64,000 nucleotides of DNA from Sweltsa coloradensis (Eukaryota; Arthropoda; Insecta; Plecoptera; Chloroperlidae), in NCBI GenBank assembly GCA_024449915.1, contig JAMZAV010000323.1, forward strand, positions 310,001-374,000, given 5' to 3'. A program made the position numbers and the translations under genes. Within the stretch, counting starts at the first letter, position 1; every line of letters begins with the position of its first letter. The notes beneath the pieces are model-generated. The model saw nothing but the letters and a program-made list of their open reading frames with translations. It had not been told where the DNA came from and made no database searches. Positions 33,001-44,470 of this stretch are shown here, piece by piece.

Positions 33001-36000
33001 CCTCTTTTACTCTTTTTGGATGGGCGAAGCGAAGACTTCAATTTCACTGACCCCCAAAAAAATAGCTCAGATGTTTTTATTTTTTTGTTTGTTTGTTTGT
33101 TTTTTTGTCTGTTTGTTCGCTCTCTACTGGTCAAACGGCATATGCGATCTTGATGAAAATTGGAGGGGACTTTTAAAATCTCTGAACTTAGACCTGCCAC
33201 GTTTTTGGGTACAATAAAAAAAAAATCTCGTAAATATCGTACTTTTACGATTTTTAGTGCGATATTTTCGTGACATTTGGGCCGATTCGGACCAAACGGG
33301 TGGGGCTACAGCGTTCATATTTCACATGGGCATTAAGGTTATGAAGATGTAGTAGGCCTACCTTTTGAAAGAAAAAGTTGAAAAGGTTAGCCAGAATCCA
33401 TTGTAAATAAAGGTTTTAATATTAGTTTTTTGAGGTACAAAATAACAATTAACAAGTAACAATAGAAACTTGACAACAATCACCTACAATGCGTTCAAAA
33501 ACACTTGCAAAATTAAAGACATAAATAAAAAAAATAAAAAATTGTGTTAAGAGTCTACCCACTCGGGTATATAACTGATTTTCAGTGGGGGACATTAAAC
33601 CAAAGCGACTAAGCCAACCTTGTAGGCCCCGACGCAATCGACGAGTGAGCTATAACTAACCAAAGATCGATTATTTTTAATAGGAAATGTAGCAATCAGT
33701 GGTATGGACAGTGCTAACACCCGCGAATCAACAAGGCCGATTCAGAACAACTCTGAATTTATTATGTGCTTCGTTGCTAGGACGGCTCCAAAGTCACCGT
33801 TTACAAGCTCCTAAGACAAGAACTGATGGACTTAAGTCCAAATCAGAAGTTAAAAAACTTCTGACTTTGGCGGGAATCGAACCTTGGACCTTCTGCATTG
33901 GAAGCAGATACGCTAACAACAAGACCAACGAGCCACACACAAGACCAACAAGCCACACACATCCCACGCAAACTAAAACCTTACAAAAAAGCTCATCCAT
34001 CAACGCGACTAAAAAAAAGCGTTTGCGAAGCTTCCTAGTTAGCATATTTTGACCTGGAATCAGGTGCCCAAATGGCAAAATTTAAACATAGAAACCAGTG
34101 TGTACAGAATAAGTCATGTAAAATAAGTAGCCAATTTCCAAACAAGAGTAACACAATGCATAGGCCTAATTGAATGATTTTTATGTAATGGTTTGCCACA
34201 ATGCTTTTACCTTTCCGCTCCTACTAGCTAAGCTCAATCATTTGTAACAGTGGTCTGCAGGTGTCTTTCATGAAGGTGGTGATCTTCTGTTGGCTGAAAA
34301 TGTGTCTGGCATACTGCCATAAGTAGCATTAACTATTTTGCAAATGTTGACCAAAAGTTGCAACTTGCACTGACCAATTAATTTTGTTTTGACCATACTG
34401 ACATTGCCCATAGTAATTTTAAAAAAAAAAAAAAAAAATGCAATAGCCCTAGTTTATGCAACGTAACGGTTACGAGTGACCCCATTCTTAGCTACTCGGC
34501 TAATTGCTGGCTACATGCCACCCAGAGGCGGTTTGCAACTGGTTCCACAGGCCTACCTTTCTTTTCTAGTTTAAGCTTCCTGACCAATGAATACATTTGC
34601 ACGCAATGTCCCACAAGTGCAATTTACCAAATATTACATAGGGTAACAAAACAATACAAAACATTACTATACAGTACAATATAAAATTAGTTACATAAAG
34701 ATGACTATAAAAATGATATAAACATGATATAAACATGAATGTATGAGTGGTGTTATATGTATGTTTGAGTGTTGATTGTGTTATTGAGTGTGTGTGTAAA
34801 TATAAATTGTGAGTGCATGAAGGAGTGACTGAAGACATTAGTGAAGCTGATTATCGGTTTATTTCTTTTACTTGATGAAATGAACATTACTATTGTGCAA
34901 ATCTAAATTAGGCCTGTTCAATGGCAAAATAAAAAATATTGTTATAAGTAGACTGAAACTTTATCAAACAGGAATACTTGTGCACATCAATGCGACTGGG
35001 GGAACATGAAACAGTGTATTTGAGTGTTCTTTGGGGGCACACGATAGTTCAATGACTCGATTAGAGGTGAGTCGCCACCATCTGCCTGACGAGTCCCAAT
35101 TAGCTGCATTTGTCATCAGCAGGTGAAAAGTTTTGTCACCCCCAGCCCTTCAGGCTGGGATTTATGTTCTCTTTGCTTTCCCAGCCTGTCAACCCTTCTC
35201 CAATATAAATACAATTAATTGGTCGGGTCATTTCGCCACGTCGAATATTCTTTTATTGCTTTAAGCCTTTAACAGGATATCCTCGGAAAACAAGAAACTA
35301 AATCTAAAATTCTTAAAAAATATAAGACAAGACAAGGCTAGGTATAAAAACAAAGTAGGTACCGCAGCAACAAAAAACAGTTACCATGTACAAGCTCCAC
35401 CTTCTATAAAATTAAGAGGTCTTCTCACATCCACCAAGTCACATTTGAGAATTTGTGGTACGTATACGATCAGTATCACTCCTTCGAACTCCGTTTTCTT
35501 GGGGCTGATCCAGTTCCAGGTCAGGGAGGACAATAAGGCCATAAAGCATGCTGCGAAATGACCCGACCAATTAATTGTATTTATAATTTACCGGACCGTG
35601 AATTCCGAAAGCCTTACATTGGAAAAATATTAATAATTAATTTTACTAATTTAATGTTTGTACCAGTGTTTAATTAGTTTATAATATGTTGTAGATAGTT
35701 AAGCATGTGCAGGGAATGAAAATACACTGGCATTCTCCATTCTGAAAAGATATTTTGATTGAAAGAAGCAATTGACAGGCAATAGAGTTAAGTGCCATAC
35801 TCTCTCTTTGTACAGCCTCACCAGTTGGCCCCACCGCATCGCTGTTGCCAGGTTTGCTTTACTGACTGAACCCCATTTAATATAAATACAAAATACAAGT
35901 TTTAACCTACGCAACCCTGTATGTGATGGTGGCAAAAGCGTGGCGCGTCCCAAGATTGGTCGAACCCTTCGGTTCTTTTTTTGCATTGTCTGGGTAATAG

Positions 36001-39000
36001 CTGACCAATCTCGAGTCCAATCACGGCCGTTCTTTTCTAAAATCTACTATACTGTACTTTCATTCCCAGGCACAGGCTTTAGTTTAGTTAATGACTGGTG
36101 GCAAAGCTCTATATGTTATGGGGCATTGCTCTAATCTTGCTTCCAGCAATGTGTGTTGTCAAAATATCTATAGGCCCATTTTTCATATTAAAAATAAATA
36201 ATAATTATTATACAATGTAGTAGTTTTGTGGTAGGTGGTTCCCAACCAGGGTGCCTCAATATTTCCTGAAGGCTCAATTAAGCAAAGAAAAATATAGATG
36301 TAAACAAAATTAACAAGGACAGGTTGTGATAATCGAGATTGGGCAAGAGTGAATCGAATGCAGAACCATAATGATGAAAGATGTTTAGTGTTTACAACAT
36401 CAATTAATTAATTATTTTATTTCATTTTAATTAATTAATTAATTAATTTGTATAACTCGGTTGAAACTTGAAAGCAAGTTCAGTGAGAATTAATGTGTTG
36501 AACAAAGTGACTGTGAAAACACAATTGCTTGTATGTAGTAGGTACTCTTAGGACGTGTCTGATTGCTTGAAAAACGTGGCTCAGTCTCATTCTCATTCTC
36601 AGTTTTACGTCATCAATAATCGGTGACGTCAGAAGCAATGTACGAAGGGTCCAGATCGAGACTGAGAACGGGAATGAAACCAAGTAACGAAATAACCACA
36701 CTCGTTTTCATTCTTATTACTAAAAAATGGCGGCCTCGGGAGACGATCAAACTAAAACACTTCCAAATCACGTTGAGTAACCAAATAAGTTATTAAATGT
36801 AATAAATAATATAGTAATTAATAGCACAGAGTCAAATTTGATATGGAAACTTTATGTAAACACTTTAAAGTACTGTTAAGATCGCAATCAGTCGGCCACC
36901 TGCATGTGTCAACTCCACGGCTGTTCGTCTGTTTGTTTTGATGTTGATAGCATTGTTGATACTCCCACCAAGAAACGACCGAAAGTTACACTTCTAGTAA
37001 TGAGACCGAGATTGAGAATGAGAATGAGACTGAGAATGAGACTGAGACTGAGAACATAGTTCAGACACGTCCTTAGTCATAGCTAAGAAAATGAACCCAT
37101 TTTATGACAACTATGAGAGTGCTGTGATTTTGTTTATAAATTGTAACCTTGGGATTCCTTTAGTCAAAATAGGTTGAGAGTTAAGATATACCTAGGGATG
37201 TATATGTGGTGTCAGTTTAGAATACCAGCAGAAGTGGAAAGAGAAGACCATGCATGCCAACTTTGACAATTTACTTGAACCTAAAAATAACTCATTTGGC
37301 TATATAGGGCTATCTTATCTCATTATATTTCATGGTTAAAAGCTATTTCATATTTTAAAGTCACAAAATAAGTTTTCATGAAGTGAAAGTGTCAAAAGGA
37401 ATGTATTATAATAAAAAGTTTTAAAAGTTTTTTTTTCCTCTGTCAGCTCTGGTCATAGATATTAAACACCTATAGTAGGCTCGATTAGCAGTCAATGGTC
37501 CACTTCCTTGACAATTAGAAGCCATCGTGAAACTCCAGTTTGCATGTTAAGTAGATGGGAACGATTTATAGACATTAACACCAAATGATTACTAAATTCC
37601 CTTATGCAACAACTTCTTATTGTTTCTGTTTGTTCATTCCCATGCTGCACAAGCTAAAACCATATCAAACAATCCAGAAAAATACTTAATTGCATTAAAA
37701 AAGCATAAATTAAAACGTCAAATTGCCATTTTGAATTGGATTTTCGACGCTTCAATTTGCTACGCTCGCGCCTGTGCAGAGGTATTGTATTGGAGACTGC
37801 TAATAACTTGTGTTCATCTCATCTTTGGAAGCAGTGTAAATGCTGAATATGGATGGTTTTAGAGAGCTGTCGTGTTTTATTATTTCCCAACTGGTTGCCG
37901 CAGTGAAGGCAACAGTGCTGGTACTTATTTTAGATTAGTACTAGCCATCCATGGTCCTCGTAACTTTCTTTTGAGTTATATTTTATTGTATAGTTCAACC
38001 ATGTAGTTATACTGATTTTCTTTCAGGGTTTTGAGGATGGTGTTGTGAAACTTAAAATGCAAGGCTCATGTTCAAGTTGCCCAAGTTCAATTGTTACCTT
38101 GAAAAACGGAGTACAAAACATGTTGCAATTTTATATTCCCGAGGTAAGTGAATTTTTTTAAGTTGATTGTTAATGCTCACCTCAATGTCACATATAAGAT
38201 TAGGTCAAGGGCGCCGGGTTTCTAAATTCCGAGGGGTGCTGAAATATTTCATTGACATTTTGAAAGAAATTATTTTTAATTGTCATGAATTGGATACATT
38301 TTATTCAGGAGCGTATCTGGTCATGATTCATGGGGGGAGGGGGGCAGATTTTTTCTCAAGATTTTTATATAATTATAAATTGAAAACTACCTATCCACGT
38401 AGGCCTATCTATGGGGAGGGGGAGGTAGTGTGATTTTGCCAAATAAGGGTCTGTTTAAAAGTTTCAGCCGTAAGTGGACAGCAAGGGGTCTGGGGCAAAG
38501 CCCCAACCGGCGGAGGCGAAAAATCTTTGGGGGACTTTTTCGACATAAATGCACAGATAACGACGTTTAAGCATTACATTTTTCATGTTTGTTGTGATGA
38601 TAGAATACACAATTTCATAAATTAAGGTGATATTGGGTTGGGTAACTAGAGGTACCATCAAGTTTAAAACAAACTACATTCTATTCGTTTTTAAACAGAA
38701 AAACAATTTATTCTCTTCAGTAACTACCGTTTCCACATGCCTGTCTTCAAGCTGATTAGCTTCATCATCTTTTTTTCTTAGCCCAGTCATATTTTTGTGA
38801 GGAACTTATTCCAGGGAACAACTTAGAATTACTTTTCATAAAATCATAAAAACTCTGCAATTTACACCCTTAAAGTTATATTGCACAAGGAGGATTGATC
38901 TTGCAGAACTAGTGAGAATGCCACATTTAAACCTTCATTCTGTCAAAAACGACGGTTTTGAAACAATTACAAGTATGAGTAGGACTAGAATTTGGAAATC

Positions 39001-39494
39001 GGGACATTCCCGAATTTCCGGGACACGAAAAAATTCGGGACGAATGGCAACCCTAGGTGTAGACTAGGCCCTATAGTAGTGATTTTCATGACAAAATTTA
39101 TTGTTGTGACTACTTACAGTCTAACAGGAAAAAATTCAGACAAATTTCAAACGATGTGCTTTTGCTATGATGATGTTGCTAATTTAATTGGTACTTTTCC
39201 TCTTGAAGACTCCCATTCCTTGTCATTCTCGTTATTGTATATTTGCTAAAATATATTAAATATAAATGCTGTTTATACTTTTTTCCTTCCAACATTCATT
39301 TAATTCACATTGATGGATGACAATACGTTCAATATTCAGTACATACGGATTAATCTAATTTTTGGTTTCAGGTATTGTCTGTAGAACAAATTGAAGATGA
39401 AGTACAAATAATCACAAAGAAAGAGTTTGAAGAATTTGAAAAGAAGATGAAAAGTACCGGTAGTCAAGAACAAAGTTCTCCGCCAAAACTGTAG
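23730..39494 (+). CDS. NFU1: NFU1, mitochondrial iron-sulfur cluster scaffold
   Basis: NFU1 delivers [4Fe-4S] clusters to mitochondrial targets such as lipoyl synthase and complex I/II. Five coding exons (23730-24023, 30788-30902, 31196-31299, 38027-38143, 39372-39494) join to 753 bases, 250 residues plus stop, close to the human length. Residues 1-32 are basic and suit a mitochondrial presequence. The Nfu N domain follows ([19 protein letters not shown] to GPDFITVTK and [12 protein letters not shown]). Then comes the NifU-like C domain, with [15 protein letters not shown] and the cluster-binding CSSC. All borders are AG/GT and phases agree. Introns are expanded by transposons. Confidence 0.96.
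24024..25159. other. NFU1 intron, proximal part
   Basis: No exon or transposon with clear ends was recognised. The sequence carries many AGGCCTA words, as elsewhere in the window. Confidence 0.45.
25511..27201 (+). repeat. Seven dispersed GGTTTCTCTTGTGAC motifs
   Basis: The motif occurs at 25511, 25689 (one extra C), 25885, 25900, 26997, 27021 (one extra C) and 27187, all on the + strand within hAT element J. The two at 25885 and 25900 are directly adjacent. The surrounding sequence is not repeated. Confidence 0.85.
27735..28315 (-). mobile_element. Helentron-like element (copy C)
   Basis: On the minus strand it starts TTGGATGAGCGAAACGAAG (from 28315) and ends GCTCATCCATCAACGCGGCG, GGACTTTAGCGTTTTCCTAG at 27735. 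It is the most compact complete copy (581 bp) of the subtype with CACCCGTTTGGTC and TTTCACATGG blocks. Flanks are T on the CTAG side and TAA/TT on the other. Confidence 0.75.
29283..29819 (-). repeat. LINE-like repeat W, most complete copy
   Basis: The minus-strand 3' end at 29283-29345 has CAGTTTTTATAACTGAATAGG and GATAGACGTTAAATAAAT, then an (AAAT)n tail. The body runs to 29819, where hAT element I begins. A polypurine block lies at 29530-29650. The tail is shared with the tRNA-headed SINE. Confidence 0.7.
29820..30485. mobile_element. hAT element I with CAGAGATGGGC ends
   Basis: CAGAGATGGGC (29820) and GCCCATCTCTG (to 30485) are exact complements. Inside are repeated TATTTCAAAATTTGTATT words. 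The flanking 8-mers TTTTTTGG and TTCCTAGG agree only partly, so the duplication has decayed or is not real. Confidence 0.7.
30788..30902 (+). CDS. NFU1: NFU1 exon 3
   Basis: The acceptor is AACTTTCAG and the donor AC/GTAAGA. It encodes [20 protein letters not shown] and [18 protein letters not shown], ending one base into the next codon. It covers the end of the Nfu N domain. Confidence 0.95.
31196..31299 (+). CDS. NFU1: NFU1 exon 4
   Basis: The acceptor is TTTGTTTTAG and the donor ATG/GTAGGT. It encodes [17 protein letters not shown] and [17 protein letters not shown]. The RPxxxxDGGD core of the NifU-like domain is intact. Confidence 0.96.
31683..32407. mobile_element. hAT element K with CAGGGCTCAAAAAA ends
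   Basis: CAGGGCTCAAAAAAATTA (31683) and ATTTTTTGAGCCCTG (to 32407) are complements. Palindromic ACATGCCC/GGGCATGT words repeat inside both ends. Only ATATT is shared directly at the two borders, so a full 8-bp duplication is not visible. It also carries a C-rich run at 31881. Confidence 0.75.
32408..32636. repeat. Hairpin with ~80-bp arms in NFU1 intron
   Basis: The left arm (32408-32490: ATATTGGTGGGAGATAGGAT, GATGGTGGCTGCTGAG) is complemented by 32552-32636. Only a few mismatches and a short AT-rich TTTTGTATATTT loop are seen. It starts exactly at the right end of hAT element K. Confidence 0.8.
33016..34038 (+). mobile_element. Helentron-like element (copy B) holding a SINE
   Basis: It starts TTGGATGGGCGAAGCGAAG and ends AGCTCATCCATCAACGCGAC, GCGTTTGCGAAGCTTCCTAG. 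Between are the ACCAAACGGGTGGGGCTAC and TTCACATGGGCATTAAGG blocks common to the subtype. A reversed SINE occupies 33521-33960. Confidence 0.75.
33521..33960 (-). mobile_element. tRNA-headed SINE copy
   Basis: On the minus strand the head is near 33870-33960, with the A box of the family and B box GGTTCGATTCCCGCC. The tail reads CAGTTATATACCCGAGTGGG, then AT-rich. The first ~20 bp of the head (GTTGGTCTTGTG) are present twice in a row at 33935-33960. Confidence 0.8.
34039..35203. other. NFU1 intron 4, no gene
   Basis: AT-rich intron sequence. It includes a run of 17 or more A at about 34421, a TG-rich stretch at 34735-34800, and at 35140-35190 a block (AGCCCTTCAGGCTGGG) related to 2740. Confidence 0.45.
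35204..35585. repeat. Element bounded by a perfect 33-bp inverted repeat
   Basis: The bases 35204-35236 (beginning TATAAATACAATTAATTGG, then TCGGGTCATTTCGC) are the exact complement of 35553-35585. The 316-bp interior has no recognised frame. No direct duplication flanks the arms, so the type of element is unknown. Confidence 0.8.
35586..36546. other. NFU1 intron 4, no gene
   Basis: No exon or clear mobile element was recognised in this AT-rich stretch. It contains TAAT repeats at about 36400-36445. Confidence 0.4.
36547..37075. mobile_element. MITE with GACGTGTCTGA ends and GAGAATGAGACT repeats
   Basis: The left end CTTAGGACGTGTCTGATTG and the right end TCAGACACGTCCTTAG are complementary. 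Just inside are CAGTCTCATTCTCATTCTC on the left and several GAGAATGAGACTGA units on the right. The core carries GGTGACGTCAG (a CRE) and AAAAATGGCGGC (a YY1-like site). No convincing target duplication was found. Confidence 0.65.
37076..38026. other. NFU1 intron 4, distal part
   Basis: No additional exon, RNA gene or mobile element was recognised before the acceptor at 38026. Confidence 0.4.
38027..38143 (+). CDS. NFU1: NFU1 exon 5 with the CSSC cluster site
   Basis: The acceptor is TTTCTTTCAG and the donor GAG/GTAAGT. It encodes [18 protein letters not shown], then [20 protein letters not shown]. The two cysteines that ligate the Fe-S cluster are present with their usual GSC-x2-CPSS context. 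Confidence 0.96.
38144..39371. other. NFU1 intron 5 with broken hAT ends
   Basis: It contains three lone hAT-like ends: CAAGGGCGCCGGGTTTC at 38206 (same family as element J), CAGGAGCGTATCTGG near 38308 with GC-rich hairpin GGGGCAAAGCCCC at 38492, and GAATGGCAACCCTA near 39054 preceded by CGGGACATTCCCG. No partner ends were found for them. Confidence 0.5.
39372..39494 (+). CDS. NFU1: NFU1 last exon
   Basis: The acceptor is TTGGTTTCAG. It encodes [19 protein letters not shown], then [17 protein letters not shown] and PPKL before TAG at 39492-39494. The charged tail is variable in the family. Confidence 0.92.
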   Translation, partial: VLSVEQIEDEVQIITKKEFEEFEKKMKSTGSQEQSSPPKL

Positions 39495-39867
39495 ATTTGG
39501 AACAATGCATGTTGTTGCAACATGCGAGTTTTCTTACTTCTACTAATACTACCTAAGGAAACTTGCTGTTACTTTGGATCGTGCAGAAGTAACATCTAGA
39601 TAAGGAACATTTTCTTTGAAATGATCCTTAGAACCGGTACTGACTAGGTTTGATTATTTTAAGTATCCACAAGTACATACATTAATATTACATTTCAGAA
39701 GATTCAATTTCAATGATCTTATCATTAATTTTATGTCAAGCAGTAATCTAAATTTATAATGCAAAACATGGGTTATACTAACTTATAGTATTTATAATTG
39801 GCACAGGTAAGATGTAATTTGTGTGTGACGTGGTCTGAAGATAATTATGACAAAGCATCATAAGATA

Positions 39868-39873
39868 AATAAA
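39868..39873 (+). terminator. NFU1: Possible NFU1 poly(A) signal
   Basis: AATAAA occurs 374 bases after the stop within ATAAATAAATAATG. Other AATAAA-like words in this AT-rich region (near 40017) are alternatives. Confidence 0.45.
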
Positions 39874-40168
39874 TAATGAACTAGGATATACTTGTGAGTA
39901 CGTAGGTCTGCAAAACATGCCTATAGCAATAATCCCACCATTCTAGAAATTATAATTTTATCAAATGTATATTATTGTTATTATATTGTTATTTAATTAC
40001 TCTGATTACTGACTGATAATAAATATAAGATAATATTATTAATTATTTGATTACGGCACCTACCTAATAATGGGCGTTCTGACAAGAACTAATACAAGGG
40101 GGCACAAAGAAAACGTTTGAGAACCACTGTCCTGTCCTACTGATTAGCGGTGGTGTTGACAATTATTT

Positions 40169-40199
40169 TATTAAAGGGGTATTCACCCACTATACTCAA

Positions 40200-40230
<31 letters not shown>

Positions 40231-40660
40231 TACTATTTTGTTTTGCAATTTAGGTAAGTGGTTCGGTCCAAATGCTAATTAGTAATTACCAGGAAAGGGT
40301 GTGATTTTGGAAGGCATATTTTTGCTTGTTGATTATATTTGTGCACAGTTTCTAGACACAATATTATAAAGGGCCATTTTAGATTGAATGGTATGCTCTA
40401 GTATCTATGGAACAAAAAATTGCAGGTTAAAACTGATTTAAGAAATTCCTCAAAACTCCAATTTTTGACAAATTCAGGATAAAAAAAACTTTAAAAATCA
40501 TGATATAATTTTTAAAACGTTTATTTTAGTGTAGTATTATGTAGATTAAGGTAAAAAATAATTTTTGGGTGTCAGACCCTTGAAAAGTTCATACAGTCCA
40601 AAAATTACAAAATCCGGATTTGAACGACGGTCAGGATGGATTTTTTTATTTCTAGATTTT
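40169..40660 (-). repeat. Repeat V, copy 1
   Basis: TTAAAGGGGTATTCACCC begins a block that includes a (TA)13 run at 40201-40226 and words such as AGTGGTTCGGTCCAAATG and GTGCACAGTTTC. It is the reverse complement of much of the element at 55084-55737. Its far end is unclear. Confidence 0.6.
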
Positions 40661-40716
40661 ATTATTAACAATACCACCTAAGGGTGTGTTACCCAACTAA
40701 CTCAATCGAGAAATAT

Positions 40717-41884
40717 TTGGATGAGCGTAGCGAAGATTCCATTTCACTACACTGGAGAAAAAAATCCGGAATGCATTTTTTTTCTGTATGTATTATTGGA
40801 TGTTTGTTAACACGATTCCGGCTAAACCGATACTCCAATTGCGATGAAATTTTATGGAGGCCTTCGAAATCTCTGAACTTAGAACTGCCACGTTTTTGAG
40901 CGCAATCGGAAAATTATTTCTCATGAAAATCGCAATTTTACGATTTTTTTTAATTTTTAAAACATTTCTTCGACTTATAAATAAATAAATTTTATTTAGA
41001 GTCTACCCACTCAGTTATATAACTGATTTTCAGTGGGGGACTTTAAATCAAAGCTACCAAGCCAACCCTGCAGGCCCCGACGCAATCGACGAGTGAGCGA
41101 TAACCAACCAGAGATCGATATTTGTAATAGGAAATATAGCAATCAGTGGTATGGACAGTGCGAACACCCGCGAATCAACGCCAGAATCAACAAGGCCGAT
41201 TCAGAACAACTCTGAAATTTATTATGTGCTTCGTTGCTAGGACGGCTCCAAAGTCACCGTTTACAAACTCCTAAGACAAGAACTGATGGACTTAAGTCCA
41301 AATCAGAAGTTAAAAAACTTCTGACTTTGGCGGGAATCGAACCCTGGACCTTCTGCATTGGAAGCAGATACGCTAACCACAAGACCAACGAGCCACCACA
41401 CACCCTACATGCTTAATCCGATTATAATGATTTTTTCACAGAACCTTAACTTCATGAATTAAGATATTCGTGTGAAATTTGAGCGCAATCGAAAAATTAT
41501 TTCTCATGAAAATCGAAATTTTACATTTTTTTTCTTTTTTTAAACAATTCTTAGACTTATGACACCTACATGCTTTATACTATTGTAATGATTTTTTCAC
41601 AGAACCTTAATTTTATGAATTAATATATTCGTGTAAAATTTGAGCGCAATCGAATAATTATTTCTTATGAAAATCACAATTTAACGATTTTTTTCTTTTT
41701 TAAAATTACGATTAATAAAAAATAAAAATATAATTTTTTATTTAATTTAATTTAATTAAAAAAGAAATCTTCGACTTAGTAATAATTTTTTCACAGAACA
41801 ACAGAAAATCCGCACAACACATGGCAGCTCAATGCACCAATTACGCTCATCCAACAACGCGGCGGGACTTAAGCGTTTTCCTAG
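40717..41884 (+). mobile_element. Helentron-like element (copy F) holding a SINE
   Basis: It starts TTGGATGAGCGTAGCGAAG and ends ACGCTCATCCAACAACGCGG, GACTTAAGCGTTTTCCTAG. It is the same subtype as copies E and G. A reversed SINE at 40981-41403 splits CGACTTATAA from CCTACATGCT, which adjoin in copy E near 21805. Confidence 0.78.
40981..41403 (-). mobile_element. tRNA-headed SINE copy (most complete)
   Basis: The minus-strand head at 41330-41400 has GTTGGTCTTGTGGTTAGCG, TCTGCTTCCAATGCAGA and GGTTCGATTCCCGCC. The body includes TCTGAATCGGCCTTGTTG. The tail has CAGTTATATAACTGAGTGGG followed by AAATAAAATTTATTTAT. About 420 bp long, it serves as the reference copy. Confidence 0.88.
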
Positions 41885-42170
41885 TTCAGTAACTGAACAT
41901 GAGAGTGCGCGACTGTGCGGCCGACTGAATACAACTGGTATAAGAACAGTCAGGTGATACCCTGCCGTTCATTGAATGATTTGTTATTTTTTGACAACAG
42001 GACTTACGAATAATATTGACTTGTAGATAGAGTTGATTGTTGAGAATAAGTGTAAAGAAGAAAGTCTTAAACAAGCGTGTTCTTGTTTGTGATGATTCAT
42101 AGTGAAGTGGCTACTGATATCGGACACCGGTGCGCACGATTATGGTGATGTGCAGGTGCTGACTGTACAG

Positions 42171-42626
42171 TAGGAATGCACATGATAATCGATATTATCG
42201 ATATCGATAATCAATGTTGGATAAAATATCGATAATCGATAATCAAATGTCATTTTGACAGTCAAAATATTAACAATTAGTCAAAACTGCCCGAAACACA
42301 TAATTCGTATTTCCCCTTGGGCAGACAGAGATAGGTCACAAGGTGTCTTACTCGAGATTTATGCTTGGGAGCGAACTTGCCGATAGCGGGAGGCAAAAAC
42401 AAAGACAACACGAACAGGACGAGACAGCGAGTGCCATGAGATTATATTGTTTTGAATTTCATTTACCACATTTGAGACTCCGTCTGTCGAAACATTTTTT
42501 ATTTATTTATGGAAGTATTTTTAAAAAAGTATTGGTAATATCGATATTATCGATAATATTGATTCGATAATGACATTACCATTTCGATAATCGATAATGA
42601 AAAAAGTTATCAATGTGCATCCCTAC
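42171..42626. mobile_element. hAT element G with ATCGAT words
   Basis: TAGGAATGCACATGATAATC (42171) and TTATCAATGTGCATCCCTA (to 42626) are complementary. CTGTACAG and CTGTATGG flank it, a 6-of-8 match. Both ends carry runs of ATCGATAATCGATA. Confidence 0.8.
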
Positions 42627-42634
42627 TGTATGGT

Positions 42635-44040
42635 ATGCAAAATATGATGAAAATAATCTGAGGGGGCATAAACAATCTTTCGGGGGCTGGATCTGTGGTT
42701 GCGCCACTAATTTAATGGCTGTCATTTTGAGAATGTCTTACCTAAAATGAAAAAAACAAATATATTTTGTCATATACAAATTCCCTTACATTCAGACAAC
42801 TTTTTAATTTTTACCATTAATTTGTGAGGACCCATCATCAGTCATCATTCCGTCAAATCAGTCCAAGGTTACTGCTACAGCCTATGAATATCCGTTACCA
42901 GTCTATGACGGTTGTTCAACATAGTGCCCACTAAGGGGGCTGCTCTCATGCATATATACCTCCTGCTTTATTTCTTTTACATTTCTCTTTCATCATATTC
43001 TTCTCTGTAATCTGGCCTCCTTCAGTGACCCAAACAAACACCCTCAACTCCCACTGTGCAGGTGGACAGCCTGTGGCTGGTTCTGCCCAGCACAGGCCTG
43101 ACCCCCCATGTCCTCCCTTATCTCATGATCAAACAAAATAATTGGGCACCCAATAACTGTAGTGTTGTGTGTAACTAGGTAAGTAAATAACTTAAGTCTT
43201 GTGTCGTGTTGCAGGTGTGAAAATCAGGTACGGTACTTGTTTTTAAAACACGAGTAACTTGCATTTTCATTTTTTTAAATACCATCATTTAAATGTTTTC
43301 TGCAAGATGGCATACGGAAAACCTATAATTCATTGTTTTATTAGACGTATGGCAAAGAATTTGTATGCTTCAGTTTTTTGCAAGAATAGAATACTAGGGC
43401 CGCCCTATTTCCTATAATTCCCTAAACTTTTAAACTACTCTACTAACCGCGTTTAAACGTGTATTATTCTCCCAATGGCAAACTTAGCTGATTGTGAATA
43501 TTTCCCTTTTTGACTGGTTGACCTTGAGGTTTAGTCGTGTGATGACTAAAACAGGTCACACCCACACTGAATGGGTCAAACTACACCGGAACAACATTTT
43601 TTCTTGTTATGTTTTGATCTGGAGGGTGGAAAGAGAAATCACAGTATTTTTGCGAGTGTCTTGGCAAAGCGGACATTTAATTTTAGTAACAAATTAGTAA
43701 TTACTAAACGTTAAAACGAGCAGGGGTGTTTCCACTTTTAAACGTGTGAGCCCTATAGAATATCCATTTCATTTGAATACCATGTGATAACCAGCCGAAC
43801 ACGTAGAATTCCATGCGACGTCGAACAAGATCGCGAATTAAAAGTTTTCTAGTGACCCAAATCTATAAATAAATCTATCTATAATCTTATCAATAAAATC
43901 CCCAAAAAAGTCTTTTGTGTGTCATTGGTATAACTGGTATCCCCATTTTCAATGTAAAAGCTACTCGGTTTAGGTGGACAGTCACTTTCATAACCTTAAA
44001 CTTGAATACCATTATGGGACAGTGTTGCTTATTTCTTATT
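42635..44040. other. Intergenic, no gene recognised
   Basis: No conserved frame is present. A hAT-like right end (GGTTGCGCCACT) lies near 42710 without a partner. The rest is AT-rich unique sequence. Confidence 0.4.
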
Positions 44041-44470
44041 AAATAAAATAAATAAATAAATTTTTATTTAGAATCTACCCACTCAGTTATATAACTGATT
44101 TTCAGTAGGGGACTTTAAATCAAAGCGACCAAGCCAACCCTGCAGGCCCCGACGCAATCGACGAGTGAGCGATAACCAACCAAAGAACGATATTTTTAAT
44201 GGGAAATATAGCAATCAGTAGTATGGACAGTGCGAACACCCGCGAATCAACGCCAGAATCAACAAGGCCGATTCAGAACAACTCTGAAATTTATTAAATG
44301 CTTCGTTGCTAGGACGGCTCCAAAGTCACCGTTTACAAACTCCCAAGACAAGAACTGATGGACTTAAGTCCAAATCAGAAGCTAAAAAACTTCTGACTAT
44401 AAGGGGAATCGAACCCTGGACCTTCTGCATTGGAAGCAGATACGCTAACCACAAGACCAACGAGCCACAC
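44041..44470 (-). mobile_element. tRNA-headed SINE copy
   Basis: It has the same parts as the copy at 40981: tail AAATAAATAAATTTTTATTT at the left, CACTCAGTTATATAACTG, body, then the tRNA-like head ending CGAGCCACACA at 44470. Confidence 0.87.
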
